From the NCBI RefSeq assembly GCF_900106065.1, contig NZ_LT629796.1:1896001-1960000 (forward strand): a stretch of 64,000 nt of DNA, written 5' to 3'. Of this stretch, positions 30,711 through 40,665 are shown piece by piece (position 1 is the stretch's first letter; each line of letters opens with the position of its first letter). Position numbers and translations under genes: made by a program. Under the pieces are notes generated by a model that saw nothing but the letters and a program-made list of their open reading frames with translations, was not told where the DNA came from and searched no databases. The DNA is from Pseudomonas mandelii (lineage in GTDB: Bacteria; Pseudomonadota; Gammaproteobacteria; Pseudomonadales; Pseudomonadaceae).

Positions 30711-30798
30711 GTGGGAGCGAGCCTGCTCGCGATGGCGGTGTATCAGCCACCACCCTGTCGTCTGACTCTCCGCTATCGCGAGCAGGCTCACTCCTACA
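30711..30798. repeat. Inverted REP pair, family A1, inside the tau operon
   Basis: GAGCGAGCCTGCTCGCGA at 30715 and TCGCGAGCAGGCTCACTCC at 30776. It separates tauC from tauD by 139 bp and could attenuate or protect the tauABC message. Confidence 0.85.
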
Positions 30799-30831
30799 AA
30801 AGCTCGGCACCCCGGATTAAAGAGAATCACC

Positions 30832-31674
30832 ATGAGCAACCTGACCATCGTCCCCCTCAGCTCGGCCCTCGGCGCCCAAATCAGCGGCATCGACGTCAGC
30901 CAGCCACTGAATCAGGAACAGCGCGACGCCATCGAGCAAGCGCTGCTCAAGCATCAAGTGCTGTTCTTCCGCGACCAGCCGATCACGCCGCAACAGCAGG
31001 CGCGATTCGCTGCGAATTTTGGCGATCTGCACATCCATCCGATCTACCCGAATGTGCCGGAACAGCCCGAAGTGCTGATCCTCGATACCGCCGTCACCGA
31101 CGTGCGCGACAACGCAATCTGGCACACCGACGTGACCTTCCTGCCCACCCCGGCCATGGGCGCGGTGCTGAGTGCCAAGCTGTTGCCTGAATTTGGTGGC
31201 GACACGCTGTGGGCCAGTGGCATTGCGGCGTATGAAGCGTTGTCCGCGCCGATGAAAAGTTTGCTCGAAGGCCTGACGGCCACTCACGATTTCACCCGCT
31301 CGTTCCCCCAGGAACGTTATGGCAACACGCCTGAAGCACTGGCCCAGTGGGAAGAAGCACGCAGAAAGAATCCGCCGCTGTCGCACCCGGTGATCCGCAC
31401 ACACCCGGTGAGCGGGCGCCGCTCGTTGTTCGTCAATGAAGGCTTCACGTCGAAGATCAATGAGCTGTCGGACGCCGAGAGCGAAGCGATTTTGAAATTT
31501 CTGTTTGCTCACGCAACGCGGCCGGAATTTACGATTCGCTGGCGTTGGCAGAAAGATGACGTGGCGTTCTGGGATAACCGCGTGACACAGCATTACGCCG
31601 TGGATGACTACCGGCCGGCGCGGCGGGTGATGCAGCGGGCGACGGTGTTGGGGGATGTGCCTTTCTTTCGGTGA
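30832..31674 (+). CDS. tauD: Taurine dioxygenase
   Basis: A 280-residue Fe(II)/2-oxoglutarate dioxygenase that converts taurine to sulfite and aminoacetaldehyde. The iron triad is visible as HTD in AIWHTDVTF and the distal His in [12 protein letters not shown]. The Arg of RPARRVMQR binds 2-oxoglutarate. AGAGAATCACC precedes the ATG. It completes the taurine pathway begun by tauABC. Confidence 0.94.
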   Translation: MSNLTIVPLSSALGAQISGIDVSQPLNQEQRDAIEQALLKHQVLFFRDQPITPQQQARFAANFGDLHIHPIYPNVPEQPEVLILDTAVTDVRDNAIWHTDVTFLPTPAMGAVLSAKLLPEFGGDTLWASGIAAYEALSAPMKSLLEGLTATHDFTRSFPQERYGNTPEALAQWEEARRKNPPLSHPVIRTHPVSGRRSLFVNEGFTSKINELSDAESEAILKFLFAHATRPEFTIRWRWQKDDVAFWDNRVTQHYAVDDYRPARRVMQRATVLGDVPFFR

Positions 31675-31707
31675 GCCCTGAGTTCTTTACTGCCTGTTCT
31701 GGCCCCA

Positions 31708-31779
31708 TCGCGAGCAGGCTCGCTCCCACAGCGGATTTGTGTCAGGCACGGCCCCTGTGGGAGCGAGCCTGCTCGCGAA
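31708..31779. repeat. Inverted REP pair, family A1
   Basis: TCGCGAGCAGGCTCGCTCCC (31708) and GGGAGCGAGCCTGCTCGCGA ending at 31778, exact inverses between converging tauD and the aldo/keto reductase. Confidence 0.9.
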
Positions 31780-31818
31780 GAGGCACGAACAGGCTCAGGA
31801 AGACCCGCCGCCGAACAC

Positions 31819-32856
31819 TTATTCAGCCGTCGAAGGTTTCTCCCAAAGATTGATCCCGCCTTCCTGGGCAAACCGGTCAATTTCCGCCAGTTCTTCCGCG
31901 CTGAAACTCAAATTCTCCAACGCTGCGACGTTCTCGATAATCTGCTCCGGCCGGCTCGCACCGATCAGTGCCGAGGTCACGCGCGGATCGCGCAGCGTCC
32001 ATGCCAACGCCAGTTGTGCCAGGCTCTGACCGCGACGCTTGGCGATTTCGTTGAGCCCGCGCACGTGGGCGATGTTGGCTTCGGACAGATGAGATTCCTG
32101 CAAAGAACCACCGCCCGGGCGATTGACCCGCGCATCCTTCGGAATGCCATTGAGGTACTTGTCGGTCAACAAGCCCTGCGCCAATGGCGTGAACGCAATC
32201 ACGCCAGTGCCGAGTTCGTCGGTGACGTCCAGCAGATCCTTTTCAACCCAGCGATTGAGCAGGTTGTAGGCTGGTTGGTGAATCAGCAACGGTACTTTCC
32301 ACTCTTTCAGCAGCGCCGCCATCTCACGGGTTTTCACCCCGGAATAGGACGAGATGCCGATGTACAGCGCCTTGCCCTGCTGCACGGCGGTGGCCAACGC
32401 ACTGGCAGTTTCTTCCAGCGGCGTGTCCGGGTCGAAGCGATGGGAATAGAAGATGTCCACGTAGTCCAGGCCCAGGCGTTGCAGGCTCTGGTCGAGGCTG
32501 GCCAGCACGTATTTACGTGAACCGCCGCCCTGGCCATAAGGGCCGGGCCACATGTCCCAACCGGCCTTGCTTGAAATGATCAACTCGTCGCGGTACTGCT
32601 TGAAGTCTTCACGCAGCAAACGACCGAAGTTGATCTCGGCGCTGCCATACGGCGGGCCATAGTTGTTGGCCAGGTCGAAGTGGTTGATGCCCAGGTCGAA
32701 GGCGGTGCGCAACAGCGAGCGCTGAGTGTCGATCGGCGTGCTGTCACCGAAGTTGTGCCACAGCCCCAGGGACAGCGCCGGCAGCACCAGACCGCTGCGG
32801 CCTACGCGGCGGTAAGGGATAGAGTCGTAGCGGTTTTCGGCAGCGGTGTAAGTCAT
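31819..32856 (-). CDS. mgrA: Aldo/keto reductase, L-glyceraldehyde 3-phosphate reductase type (YghZ-like)
   Basis: A 345-residue NADPH-dependent aldo/keto reductase; E. coli YghZ has 346. The catalytic tetrad is visible: Asp of HFDLANNYGPPYGSAE with its Tyr, Lys of IISSKAGWDM and His of YSHRFDPDTP. GASRPEQIIENVAAL is the cofactor segment. YghZ reduces L-glyceraldehyde 3-phosphate and detoxifies methylglyoxal. It stands alone, 163 bp from the 3' end of the LysR gene on the same strand. Confidence 0.9.
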   Translation of the reverse strand: MTYTAAENRYDSIPYRRVGRSGLVLPALSLGLWHNFGDSTPIDTQRSLLRTAFDLGINHFDLANNYGPPYGSAEINFGRLLREDFKQYRDELIISSKAGWDMWPGPYGQGGGSRKYVLASLDQSLQRLGLDYVDIFYSHRFDPDTPLEETASALATAVQQGKALYIGISSYSGVKTREMAALLKEWKVPLLIHQPAYNLLNRWVEKDLLDVTDELGTGVIAFTPLAQGLLTDKYLNGIPKDARVNRPGGGSLQESHLSEANIAHVRGLNEIAKRRGQSLAQLALAWTLRDPRVTSALIGASRPEQIIENVAALENLSFSAEELAEIDRFAQEGGINLWEKPSTAE

Positions 32857-32974
32857 CGAATCCTCTCTTGTCTGTCTTGAAGTTGGTATCGACTGCTTCG
32901 CAAGTTGCCCAGCATACGCCCAGACAAACGCCGATAAACCTCGGACTCGAGAAAAAGCTGAAACGTTTCACAGA

Positions 32975-33006
32975 TGATCGTTCCGACGCGGAGCGTGGGA
33001 ACGATC
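32975..33006. repeat. Short palindrome, family B remnant
   Basis: GATCGTTCC and GGAACGATC flank GACGCGGAGCGTG. It lies between the LysR and aldo/keto reductase genes. Confidence 0.65.
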
Positions 33007-33019
33007 AAGAACAGCAAGG

Positions 33020-33910
33020 TCAAACAGCGCCCGTAAACAGCTCCCCCAACCAATCCACAAACACCCGAACCCGTGGGGACATGTGTCGGTTTTGGGGGTA
33101 CAGCACCGAAACCGGCATTGACGGTGGCGGCGTGTCGATGAGGACTTCTTGCACCAGGCCTTGGGAAATCTGCGCCTCCATACGGTAATGCGGACACTGG
33201 ATCAGGCCGAGCCCGGCAATTGCCGACGCCGCGTAGATTTCCGCGCCGAACACTGAAACCGCGCCTTCGATAGCGACTTCTTTCAGCTCGCCATCGACCA
33301 TGAAATCGAAGGGGAACAACTTGGCGGTGGTGCGCGAGACGTAGTTCACCGCGCGATGGTGTTTCAGGTCTTCAAGGCTTTTCGGTTCACCGTATTGACG
33401 CAGGTAGGCGGGGCTGGCGCAGGTGATCTGGCGCAGGCTGGCGATACGTTTTCCGATCAGCGCCGAATCACTCAAGGTGCCGGCGCGCAGCACGCAGTCG
33501 ACGCCTTCAGCGATCAGGTCGACAAAACGGTCGGCTTCGCTGATGGACAACTCGATGTCCGGGTAACGCTCCATGAATTGTGGCAATGCCGGGATCACAA
33601 AATGCCTGGCCAGGGTGCCATGCAAGTCGACGCGCAAGCGGCCTTTGGGTGCGCAACCGCGAAACGCCAGTTCGGCTTCTTCAAGTTCCGCCAGCAAGTG
33701 CACACAACGCTGATAGTAGGCCTCGCCGTCCAGCGTCGGACGCACTCTGCGGGTGCTGCGTTCCAACAAGCGCGTACCGAGCCACGCTTCAAACTGATTC
33801 AGCGTATGGGTCAGCGTCGCCCGTGGCAGATTCAGGTCCTCGGCGGCCAGCGTGAAGCTGCTGCGCTCGTAGATCCGCACGAAAACCTTCATTGCTTTGA
33901 CTTGATCCAC
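33020..33910 (-). CDS. LysR-family transcriptional regulator, CrgA-like
   Basis: A 296-residue LysR regulator of the group starting MDQVKAMKVFVRIYERSSF, with GTG start. HTH about residues 15-45 (AAEDLNLPRATLTHTLNQFE), effector domain from about 90 (GRLRVDLHGTLARHFVIPAL). It is divergent from the SDR gene across 124 bp, the classic layout for a LysR regulator and its target. Effector unknown. Confidence 0.85.
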   Translation of the reverse strand: MDQVKAMKVFVRIYERSSFTLAAEDLNLPRATLTHTLNQFEAWLGTRLLERSTRRVRPTLDGEAYYQRCVHLLAELEEAELAFRGCAPKGRLRVDLHGTLARHFVIPALPQFMERYPDIELSISEADRFVDLIAEGVDCVLRAGTLSDSALIGKRIASLRQITCASPAYLRQYGEPKSLEDLKHHRAVNYVSRTTAKLFPFDFMVDGELKEVAIEGAVSVFGAEIYAASAIAGLGLIQCPHYRMEAQISQGLVQEVLIDTPPPSMPVSVLYPQNRHMSPRVRVFVDWLGELFTGAV

Positions 33911-34034
33911 GCTCGGCTCCTGCTCCTCGATTGTTGGCGATTATTGAACAGTCAAGGCAACTCTCGTGCATTTATCGGCTTCGGTAAACATGTGAATCTG
34001 GCTTCACCCCAACAAACACCTTCAAAGGTTCGCC

Positions 34035-34775
34035 ATGACTACTCAAACTTCGAAAGTTGCCCTCGTGACCGGCGCCTCCCGTGGCATCGGTGCCGTGATC
34101 GCCAGACAACTGGCCAGCGAAGGGTTCGCCGTCGCCATCAACTACGCCAGCAGCGCCATCGAAGCCTCAAAACGGGTGGTGGAGTTGCGTCAGGCTGGCC
34201 ATCAAGCCATAGCGATCAAGGCCGATGTGGCCAATGCCGACGACGTACGCCGGATGTTCGACGAGACCGAAACGCAGCTGGGCAAGGTCGATGTGCTGAT
34301 CAACAACGCCGGCATTCTCAAAGTGATGCCGCTGGCGCAACACACAGACGAACTGTTCGACCAGACCTTCAACATCCATGCGCGCGGCACCTTCAACACC
34401 TTGCGTGAGGCGGCGACGCGTCTGAACAGCGGCGGGCGGATCGTCAACTTTTCCAGCAGCACCGTCGGGCTCAACCTGCCGGGGTACGCGGTGTACATCG
34501 CCAGCAAAGCGGCCGTGGAATCCCTGACCCAGGTATTCGCCAAAGAAATGCGCGGGCGCAACATCACCGTCAACGCAGTCGCCCCCGGGCCGGTAGCGAC
34601 CGAATTGTTTTTGCACGGCAAGAGCGAAGAGCAGATCCAGACCTTCGCCAAGATGCCTCCGCTGGAGCGTCTCGGTCAGCCGGAGGACATTGCTCGTGTG
34701 GTGTCGTTTCTGGTCGGGCCGGATTCGGCTTGGGTCAATGGGCAGATTCTGCGGGTGAATGGTGGATTGGTTTAA
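34035..34775 (+). CDS. SDR-family oxidoreductase
   Basis: A 246-residue short-chain dehydrogenase. The cofactor motif is VTGASRGIGA, followed by NNAGIL. The catalytic Ser lies in NFSSSTVG and the Tyr/Lys in YAVYIASKAAVE. The C-terminus VNGQILRVNGGLV is typical. Preference for NADP is suggested by the Arg in the glycine loop. It is the probable target of the divergent LysR gene; substrate unknown. Confidence 0.88.
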   Translation: MTTQTSKVALVTGASRGIGAVIARQLASEGFAVAINYASSAIEASKRVVELRQAGHQAIAIKADVANADDVRRMFDETETQLGKVDVLINNAGILKVMPLAQHTDELFDQTFNIHARGTFNTLREAATRLNSGGRIVNFSSSTVGLNLPGYAVYIASKAAVESLTQVFAKEMRGRNITVNAVAPGPVATELFLHGKSEEQIQTFAKMPPLERLGQPEDIARVVSFLVGPDSAWVNGQILRVNGGLV

Positions 34776-34838
34776 GCTGGTTTGCAGGCAGGCCAGACGC
34801 CTTCGCGGGCAGCACACATCTAAAGGACGGAATGCATC

Positions 34839-35099
34839 ATGCACACCACGATCATCATCACCTTCGGCCTGATCCTGCTGGCGTTGATGCTGTTCATCGG
34901 CGAGAAAATCGGCTTCAGCCGCGAGACCCTGACCTACAGTTTTGTGGTCCTGTGGCTGGCCCTGACACTGATCAACGGCGCGGTCGGCATGGTCAATGCC
35001 GGCCAGCCGTTGAGCACGGAACTGGTCGTTGGCAGCGCCGTGTTCGGTGTACCGGTGGCGGCGCTGGTGCTGTTCATGGTGTTGACCACCGAAACGTGA
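34839..35099 (+). CDS. Small inner-membrane protein of unknown function
   Basis: An 86-residue hydrophobic protein with three likely membrane segments, about residues 3-20, 30-50 and 62-82. AAAGGACGG precedes the ATG at a good distance. I do not recognise the family. It follows the SDR gene by 63 nt on the same strand and could be cotranscribed; it converges with betT. Confidence 0.7.
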   Translation: MHTTIIITFGLILLALMLFIGEKIGFSRETLTYSFVVLWLALTLINGAVGMVNAGQPLSTELVVGSAVFGVPVAALVLFMVLTTET

Positions 35100-35117
35100 A
35101 CAGCACCGCCACTACGT

Positions 35118-37112
35118 TCAACGCACCAAGTGCAAGAACTGCAAATGCCGTTCGTACTGATCAAGGATGTCGTTGATGATCTGCTCCTTGGTGTAACCCA
35201 CCAGATCGTAGTCCTGGCTGCCCTCGCTCAAATGCACTTCGGCCCGGTAATAACGGCGGTTGTTGAGTTCCTTGGAACCCATGCCACCACGGGCAAACGA
35301 TGGCGTGAAGTAGCCACGCATCTGCACCTGATAGATAAACGGATGCTCTTCGCCGTGTCCGATTTCCAGGCTGACGTTGTCGTTGGCCGGGTCGGGCTGA
35401 GTGACCACGTTCAATCCTTTCTCGACGAACACGGCGCTCACTTCTTCGATCGCCGGGCGCACCGTGGTGTCGAGGAAGCGATAGACCTCATCGCGAGACG
35501 GGAAATGCACGGCCTGGGTCAAGCGCTGACGCCAACCGCCCCTCCGCGAGCCGGACACCGGCGCCAGGGAATGCAGCTGCGCGATCTGCTTCTGCGACTC
35601 CAGAAAGAACGCCTTGTGCAGCCCCCACATCATCAGCAGCAAGATCATCGAGAACGGCAACGACGTCAGCACCACCGCTGACTTCAGCGCATCGATGCTG
35701 CCGGAGAACAGCAACGCACTGGTCACCAGCGCGGTCATCGCGCCCCAGAACACTCGCAGCCATTTCGGTCCGTCTTCATCCGGGTTGCCGCCCTTGGCGG
35801 AGAGCGTCGACAGCACCACGGTGCCGGAGTCGGCCGAGGTGACGAAGAACACGAAGCTGATGAACACCGTCACCGCGATGACGGTTTTGCTCCACGGGTA
35901 GGTTTCCAGCAGCAGGTAGAGGGTCATCGACGGATTGTCGACGGCCGACATGCCGAGTGCGGTCATGCCGTGGTTCAGGACCTGGTCGATGGCACTGTTG
36001 CCGAAGATCGACATCCACGCCAGGGTGAAACCGAGCGGAATCAGCAACACGCCGAAGACGAATTCGCGAATGGTACGGCCACGGGAGATCCGGGCGATGA
36101 ACAGGCCCACGAACGGCGACCACGCAATCCACCAGGCCCAATAGAACACGGTCCAGCCCCCCAGCCAGTCGCTGGGTTTGTCGTAGGCGTACAGGTCGAA
36201 ACTCTTCATCGGCAACGCGCCGAGGTAGTCGCCGATGTTCTGGATCAGGGTGTTGAGCAAATGCTGCGTAGGACCGGCGAACAACACGAACAGCAACAGC
36301 GCACAGGCCAGCAGCATGTTGATGTCGGACATCACCCGCACGCCTTTATCGACGCCGGACACCGCGACGATGATCGCCGCGCCCATCATCAACGTGATCA
36401 GGCCGACCTGAATCCACTGGGTGTGAGCGATGCCGAACAGGTAGTCCAGGCCCGAGTTGAGGTGCAACACGCCAAAGCCCATGTCGGCGCCGAGGCCGAA
36501 CACCGTGGCGATGATGCCGAAGCCGTCCACGGCGTAACCGATCGGGCCGTTGATGCGCTTGCCAATCAGCGGATAAAGCGCCGAACGCAAGGCCAGCGGC
36601 AGGTTGTGGCGGTAGGCGAAGTAGGCCAGCGCCATGCCGACAAAGGCGAACACGCCCCAGCCGTGCAGGCCCCAGTGCAGAAACAGAATCTGCATCGCCT
36701 GACGCGCCGCATCCGCCGTGCCGGCCTCGCCTTGCGGTGGTTGGGCCAAGTGAGTGAGCGGTTCGGACACGCAAAAGAAGAACAGCGTGATGCTGATCCC
36801 GGCGGCGAACAGCATGCCGGCCCAGGACAGGTAACTGAATTCGGGCTCGTCGTGGTCGGCACCGAGCTTGATCTTGCCGTAGCCAGACAAGGCGGTGACC
36901 ACCACGAAGACCAGATACAGCGTCATCGCGAGCATGTAATACCAGCCGACCGTATTGGCCGCCCAGTTTTGCGCTTCCAGCAGCCAGGCGCCGGCCTGTT
37001 CAGGCATGGCAATGACGACGATGCCGAACAGCAGAATGAAGGTCGCCGCGAAATAAAACACCGGCGGATTCATGCGGACCTGGCCGCTTGGAGGGAGGGA
37101 CGATGCACTCAT
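35118..37112 (-). CDS. betT: BCCT-family choline/betaine transporter BetT
   Basis: A 664-residue BCCT transporter with 12 membrane segments. The choline/betaine motif region appears as FYWAWWIAWSPFVGLFIARISRG (residue numbers near 330-352). A long cytoplasmic C-terminal domain of about 130 residues follows the last segment; such tails in BetT proteins sense osmolality. It imports choline by proton or sodium symport, for catabolism or for conversion to glycine betaine. A long palindrome 91 bp upstream of the start looks like a BetI-type operator. No betIBA genes are adjacent. Confidence 0.9.
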   Translation of the reverse strand: MSASSLPPSGQVRMNPPVFYFAATFILLFGIVVIAMPEQAGAWLLEAQNWAANTVGWYYMLAMTLYLVFVVVTALSGYGKIKLGADHDEPEFSYLSWAGMLFAAGISITLFFFCVSEPLTHLAQPPQGEAGTADAARQAMQILFLHWGLHGWGVFAFVGMALAYFAYRHNLPLALRSALYPLIGKRINGPIGYAVDGFGIIATVFGLGADMGFGVLHLNSGLDYLFGIAHTQWIQVGLITLMMGAAIIVAVSGVDKGVRVMSDINMLLACALLLFVLFAGPTQHLLNTLIQNIGDYLGALPMKSFDLYAYDKPSDWLGGWTVFYWAWWIAWSPFVGLFIARISRGRTIREFVFGVLLIPLGFTLAWMSIFGNSAIDQVLNHGMTALGMSAVDNPSMTLYLLLETYPWSKTVIAVTVFISFVFFVTSADSGTVVLSTLSAKGGNPDEDGPKWLRVFWGAMTALVTSALLFSGSIDALKSAVVLTSLPFSMILLLMMWGLHKAFFLESQKQIAQLHSLAPVSGSRRGGWRQRLTQAVHFPSRDEVYRFLDTTVRPAIEEVSAVFVEKGLNVVTQPDPANDNVSLEIGHGEEHPFIYQVQMRGYFTPSFARGGMGSKELNNRRYYRAEVHLSEGSQDYDLVGYTKEQIINDILDQYERHLQFLHLVR

Positions 37113-37203
37113 GAAAGGTGCACCTCAAGGGGGTGAAACAGGGCAATCAATAACGGACTCGGCAAGGCAAGCCTCCTGTTGTGAACGGGCAGCAAACCGG
37201 CGG

Positions 37204-37231
37204 TTTAACTTGAATGAGCGTTCAAGTTAAA
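37204..37231. promoter_or_regulatory. Long palindrome, candidate BetI/TetR-type operator upstream of betT
   Basis: TTTAACTTGAA (37204-37214), a TGAGCG centre and TTCAAGTTAAA (37221-37231) form a perfect 11-bp-arm inverted repeat. BetI sites in other proteobacteria contain similar TTGAA..TTCAA cores, so a choline-responsive repressor is the first guess. It lies in the 388-bp betT-cysE space. Confidence 0.65.
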
Positions 37232-37377
37232 CATGAATAGGGTGCTAAGGACTAATCGCAGGGCTCGGCGGTACGTTCTGTACGCTAGCTCAAGGATGGG
37301 TATGACGTGGGATTTGGGGGATTCGTTCAGCGGGAAATTAGCTATTTGCCATGATTACCGTTCGCCTTGAAATCCAT

Positions 37378-37467
37378 TCGCGAGCAGGCTCGCTCCCACA
37401 GGGAAATGTGTCGTTCAAAAATCTGTGGTCCAACACCTATCCACTGTGGGAGCGAGCCTGCTCGCGA
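37378..37467. repeat. Inverted REP pair, family A1
   Basis: TTCGCGAGCAGGCTCGCTCC (37378) and GGGAGCGAGCCTGCTCGCGA ending at 37467. Confidence 0.9.
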
Positions 37468-37500
37468 TGAGGCCGGTGCAATCAGCTGAAATTTCGAAGC

Positions 37501-38427
37501 TTACTTCTGCGTCCCGTCATCATGCTGCAAATTCGCCTGCGTCAGGTTGCACCCCGGCGGTACGCTACGGGTCAGCCAGACGTTGCCGCCAATGGTCGAG
37601 CCCTTGCCAATGGTGATCCGCCCCAGAATCGTCGCGCCGGCATAGATCACCACATCATCTTCAACGATCGGATGCCGCGGATGGCCCTTTTGCAACTGGC
37701 CGTCCTCATCCGACGGGAAGCGCTTGGCGCCCAACGTCACGGCTTGATAAATCCGCACGCGTTCACCAATGATCGCCGTCTCGCCGATCACCACACCCGT
37801 CCCGTGATCAATAAAGAAGCTGCGACCGATCTGCGCCCCAGGATGGATGTCGATACCGGTGGCCGAGTGGGCGATTTCTGCGCTGATCCGCGCCAGCAGC
37901 GGCAGCCCCGAGCGGTACAAATGGTGCGCCAGGCGATGGTGGATTACCGCCAGAATCCCGGGATAGCACAACAGCACTTCATCGACGCTACGAGCTGCCG
38001 GGTCACCGTGATAGGCCGCCAGCACATCGGTGTCCAGCAAGCTGCGCAGCCCCGGCAACGCGAGGGCGAAATCCTGAATGATCGCAATAGTCTTGGCCTC
38101 CACTTCGGTGTCAGCTTCGGCGCTGTGACGAGCGGCGTAACGCAGTTCGAGTCGTGCCTGCGCCAGCAACGCGTTCAACGCGACGTCCAGCGTGTGCCCG
38201 ACGTAGAAGTCTTCACTCTCCTCACGCAAATCCACCGGTCCCAGACGCATCGGAAACAAGGCACCGCACAGCGCTTCCAGTATCTCCGCCATGGCGGCCC
38301 GGGAAGGCAATTCGCGACCGCCCTGCTCGCCGCTGACTCGGCCGTTTTGTGCGCGCCACTGGTCCCGCGCAGTACGCAGTTGACTGACGATGGTCTGCAA
38401 TTGCCAATGGCTGGAACGCTCGCTCAC
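37501..38427 (-). CDS. epsC: Serine O-acetyltransferase, EpsC type
   Basis: A 308-residue left-handed beta-helix acetyltransferase that makes O-acetylserine from serine and acetyl-CoA for cysteine synthesis. Hexapeptide repeats occupy about residues 190-290 ([31 protein letters not shown]). The helical N-terminal region is longer than in short plasmid-type enzymes. GTG start with AGGAG eight bases before it. It is divergent from the D-cysteine desulfhydrase, putting cysteine synthesis and breakdown side by side. Confidence 0.92.
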   Translation of the reverse strand: MSERSSHWQLQTIVSQLRTARDQWRAQNGRVSGEQGGRELPSRAAMAEILEALCGALFPMRLGPVDLREESEDFYVGHTLDVALNALLAQARLELRYAARHSAEADTEVEAKTIAIIQDFALALPGLRSLLDTDVLAAYHGDPAARSVDEVLLCYPGILAVIHHRLAHHLYRSGLPLLARISAEIAHSATGIDIHPGAQIGRSFFIDHGTGVVIGETAIIGERVRIYQAVTLGAKRFPSDEDGQLQKGHPRHPIVEDDVVIYAGATILGRITIGKGSTIGGNVWLTRSVPPGCNLTQANLQHDDGTQK

Positions 38428-38617
38428 GGTAAAAACTCCTCACGGGCGGCCGGAGTATCTGGCCGCGTTGTCGGCGATTACTTTACGGCAAGGTCTGGAG
38501 GCCGAATTAAGAACCAATTGTGCTGTGTTCAGTTCTTTTGGCTATAAGCGATTGACGGTTGCCCATGCATATAGCCGTGCCTATAGTCCTGACATCTTCC
38601 TTGGCCAGTACGGACCC

Positions 38618-39616
38618 ATGATCAAACAACAGCTTGCCCGCTTTAACCGCCTCGACCTCCTCGGCCACCCTACCGCGCTTGAAAAACTCGAACGGCTGTC
38701 GACCTGGCTCGGCCGTGATCTGTACGTCAAACGCGATGACCTGACACCGCTGGCCATGGGCGGCAACAAGCTGCGCAAACTCGAATACCTGGCGGCCGAT
38801 GCCTTGGCCCAGGGCGCCGACACGTTGATCACCGCGGGTGCGCTTCAGTCCAACCACGTGCGCCAGACTGCCGCCATTGCGGCCAAGCTTGGCCTGGGCT
38901 GCGTCGCGCTGCTGGAAAATCCATTGGGCACCGACGACGCCAACTACCTGGGCAACGGCAATCGGCTGCTGCTCGACCTGTTCGATGCCAAGGTCGAGCT
39001 GGTGGAAAACCTCGACAATGCCGACGAGCAACTGCAAGCCTTGGCCGACCGTTTACGCAATAACGGCAAGAAACCGTATCTGGTGCCAATTGGTGGCTCC
39101 AATGCGCTGGGCGCTTTGGGTTATGTGCGCGCCGGGCTGGAACTGGCCGCACAGATCAAGGACACCGGCCTGCAATTTGCCGCCGTGGTCCTGGCCTCGG
39201 GCAGTGCCGGGACCCACAGTGGTCTGGCGCTGGCACTGAGTGAAGTACTGCCGGATTTGCCAGTGATTGGTGTCACGGTTTCCCGTAGCGATGAAGATCA
39301 GCGCCCGAAAGTCCAGGGCCTGGCCGAGCGCACTGCCGAGTTGCTGGGCGTGAGCCTGCCGGCGGGTTTCAAGATCGAACTGTGGGACGAATATTTTGGC
39401 CCGCGGTATGGCGAGCCGAATGCCGGGACGCTGGCGGCGGTGAAGCTGGTGGCGAGTCAGGAAGGGTTGCTGCTGGACCCGGTTTACACCGGTAAGGCCA
39501 TGGCCGGGTTGCTGGATGGCATCGGTCGTCAACGGTTCAACGATGGCCCGATCATTTTCCTGCATACCGGCGGGGCACCAGCGTTGTTTGCCTACAAGGA
39601 CTCGCTGACCAGTTGA
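38618..39616 (+). CDS. dcyD: D-cysteine desulfhydrase
   Basis: A 332-residue PLP enzyme of the ACC deaminase/DcyD group, releasing pyruvate, H2S and ammonia from D-cysteine. The PLP lysine is in [12 protein letters not shown], followed by [25 protein letters not shown] binds phosphate. The ATG gives the family length (E. coli DcyD 328). The frame extends 76 codons back into the divergent gene without support. The cystine transporter genes follow about 250 bp downstream, as in other gamma-proteobacteria. Confidence 0.92.
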   Translation: MIKQQLARFNRLDLLGHPTALEKLERLSTWLGRDLYVKRDDLTPLAMGGNKLRKLEYLAADALAQGADTLITAGALQSNHVRQTAAIAAKLGLGCVALLENPLGTDDANYLGNGNRLLLDLFDAKVELVENLDNADEQLQALADRLRNNGKKPYLVPIGGSNALGALGYVRAGLELAAQIKDTGLQFAAVVLASGSAGTHSGLALALSEVLPDLPVIGVTVSRSDEDQRPKVQGLAERTAELLGVSLPAGFKIELWDEYFGPRYGEPNAGTLAAVKLVASQEGLLLDPVYTGKAMAGLLDGIGRQRFNDGPIIFLHTGGAPALFAYKDSLTS

Positions 39617-39621
39617 AGTAC

Positions 39622-39658
39622 TCCTGTGGCGAGGGACCAAGCTCCCTCGCCACAGGGA
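39622..39658. repeat. Single hairpin repeat, family C; possible dcyD terminator
   Basis: CCTGTGGCGAGGGA (39623) pairs with TCCCTCGCCACAGG ending at 39656. It lies 6 bp after the dcyD stop and may stabilise or end that transcript, though no T-run follows. Confidence 0.7.
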
Positions 39659-39700
39659 ATCGCGTGCATCTCATATGAAATAAAAGAATAACAAACACTA

Positions 39701-39725
39701 TATTTATTATTTTCCTATCTAAAAG
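39701..39725 (+). promoter_or_regulatory. AT-rich tract upstream of tcyJ
   Basis: TATTTATTATTTTCCTATCT followed by AAAAG, 140 bp before tcyJ. It resembles the tract before the organosulfur operon at 43477. It could be a sulfur-controlled promoter element. Confidence 0.35.
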
Positions 39726-39864
39726 CACCATCATATAGTCACGCCGCAGGCGAATTTGCAGCGAGACGCATACGCTGCTTTAGGGCAGGATATTGCAGTC
39801 GTCCAAATCCCGATTTTGCCAACATTCCTAAAAGCGTCTTCATAAGAAAACACAGGGGCTTGTC

Positions 39865-40665
39865 ATGAATTTTTCCGCACTACGTCGAAATCTGCTGGTC
39901 GGTTCGCTGGGCCTGGCGCTGAGCGCCGGTCTGCTGGGGCAAGCGGTTGCCGGTGAGCAGCTGCAAAAAATCAAGGACGCGGGCGTGATCAACGTCGGTC
40001 TGGAAGGCACTTACCCACCGTTCAGCTTCGTTGACGCCGACGGCAAACTGGCCGGTTTCGAAGTCGAGTTCTCCGAAGCCCTGGCCAAAGAACTGGGCGT
40101 GAAGGTCAAACTGCAACCGACCAAATGGGACGGCATCCTCGCGGCGCTGGAATCCAAACGTCTGGACGCAGTGATCAACCAGGTGACCATCTCCGAAGAG
40201 CGCAAGAAGAAGTATGACTTCTCCGAGCCGTACACCGTTTCCGGGATTCAGGCGCTGGTGCTGACCAAGAAGGCCGCGGAGCTGAACATCAAGTCTGCCG
40301 CCGATCTGGCCGGCAAGAAAGTCGGCGTAGGCCTGGGCACCAACTACGAGCAGTGGCTCAAAGACAATCAGCCAAAAGCCATCATCAAGACCTATGACGA
40401 TGATCCGACCAAGTTCCAGGACCTGCGCGTCGGCCGCATCGACGCCATTCTGATCGACCGTCTGGCCGCCCTGGAATACGCCAAAAAAGCCAAGGACACC
40501 ACCGCCGCCGGCGAAGCGTTCTCCCGCCAGGAAGCCGGTATTGCCCTGCGCAAAGGCGAGCCTGAGTTGCTGGCTGCGGTGAACAAAGCCATCGACAAGC
40601 TGCGTGCCGACGGTACGCTGAAAAAGCTTTCGGAAAAATACTTCAGCGCTGACGTCACTCAATAA
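39865..40665 (+). CDS. tcyJ: L-cystine ABC transporter substrate-binding protein
   Basis: A 266-residue periplasmic binding protein (E. coli FliY/TcyJ) with a signal peptide of about 29 residues (cut after AVA, before GEQLQKIKD). GLEGTYPPFSFVDADGKLAGFEVE is the family hallmark. It binds L-cystine and related sulfur amino acids. Its stop overlaps the tcyL start by one base. Confidence 0.93.
   Translation: MNFSALRRNLLVGSLGLALSAGLLGQAVAGEQLQKIKDAGVINVGLEGTYPPFSFVDADGKLAGFEVEFSEALAKELGVKVKLQPTKWDGILAALESKRLDAVINQVTISEERKKKYDFSEPYTVSGIQALVLTKKAAELNIKSAADLAGKKVGVGLGTNYEQWLKDNQPKAIIKTYDDDPTKFQDLRVGRIDAILIDRLAALEYAKKAKDTTAAGEAFSRQEAGIALRKGEPELLAAVNKAIDKLRADGTLKKLSEKYFSADVTQ

Noticed and set aside
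35970..37136. 388-codon frame on the plus strand
   Set aside because: Antisense to betT; His- and Gln-rich product typical of shadow frames.
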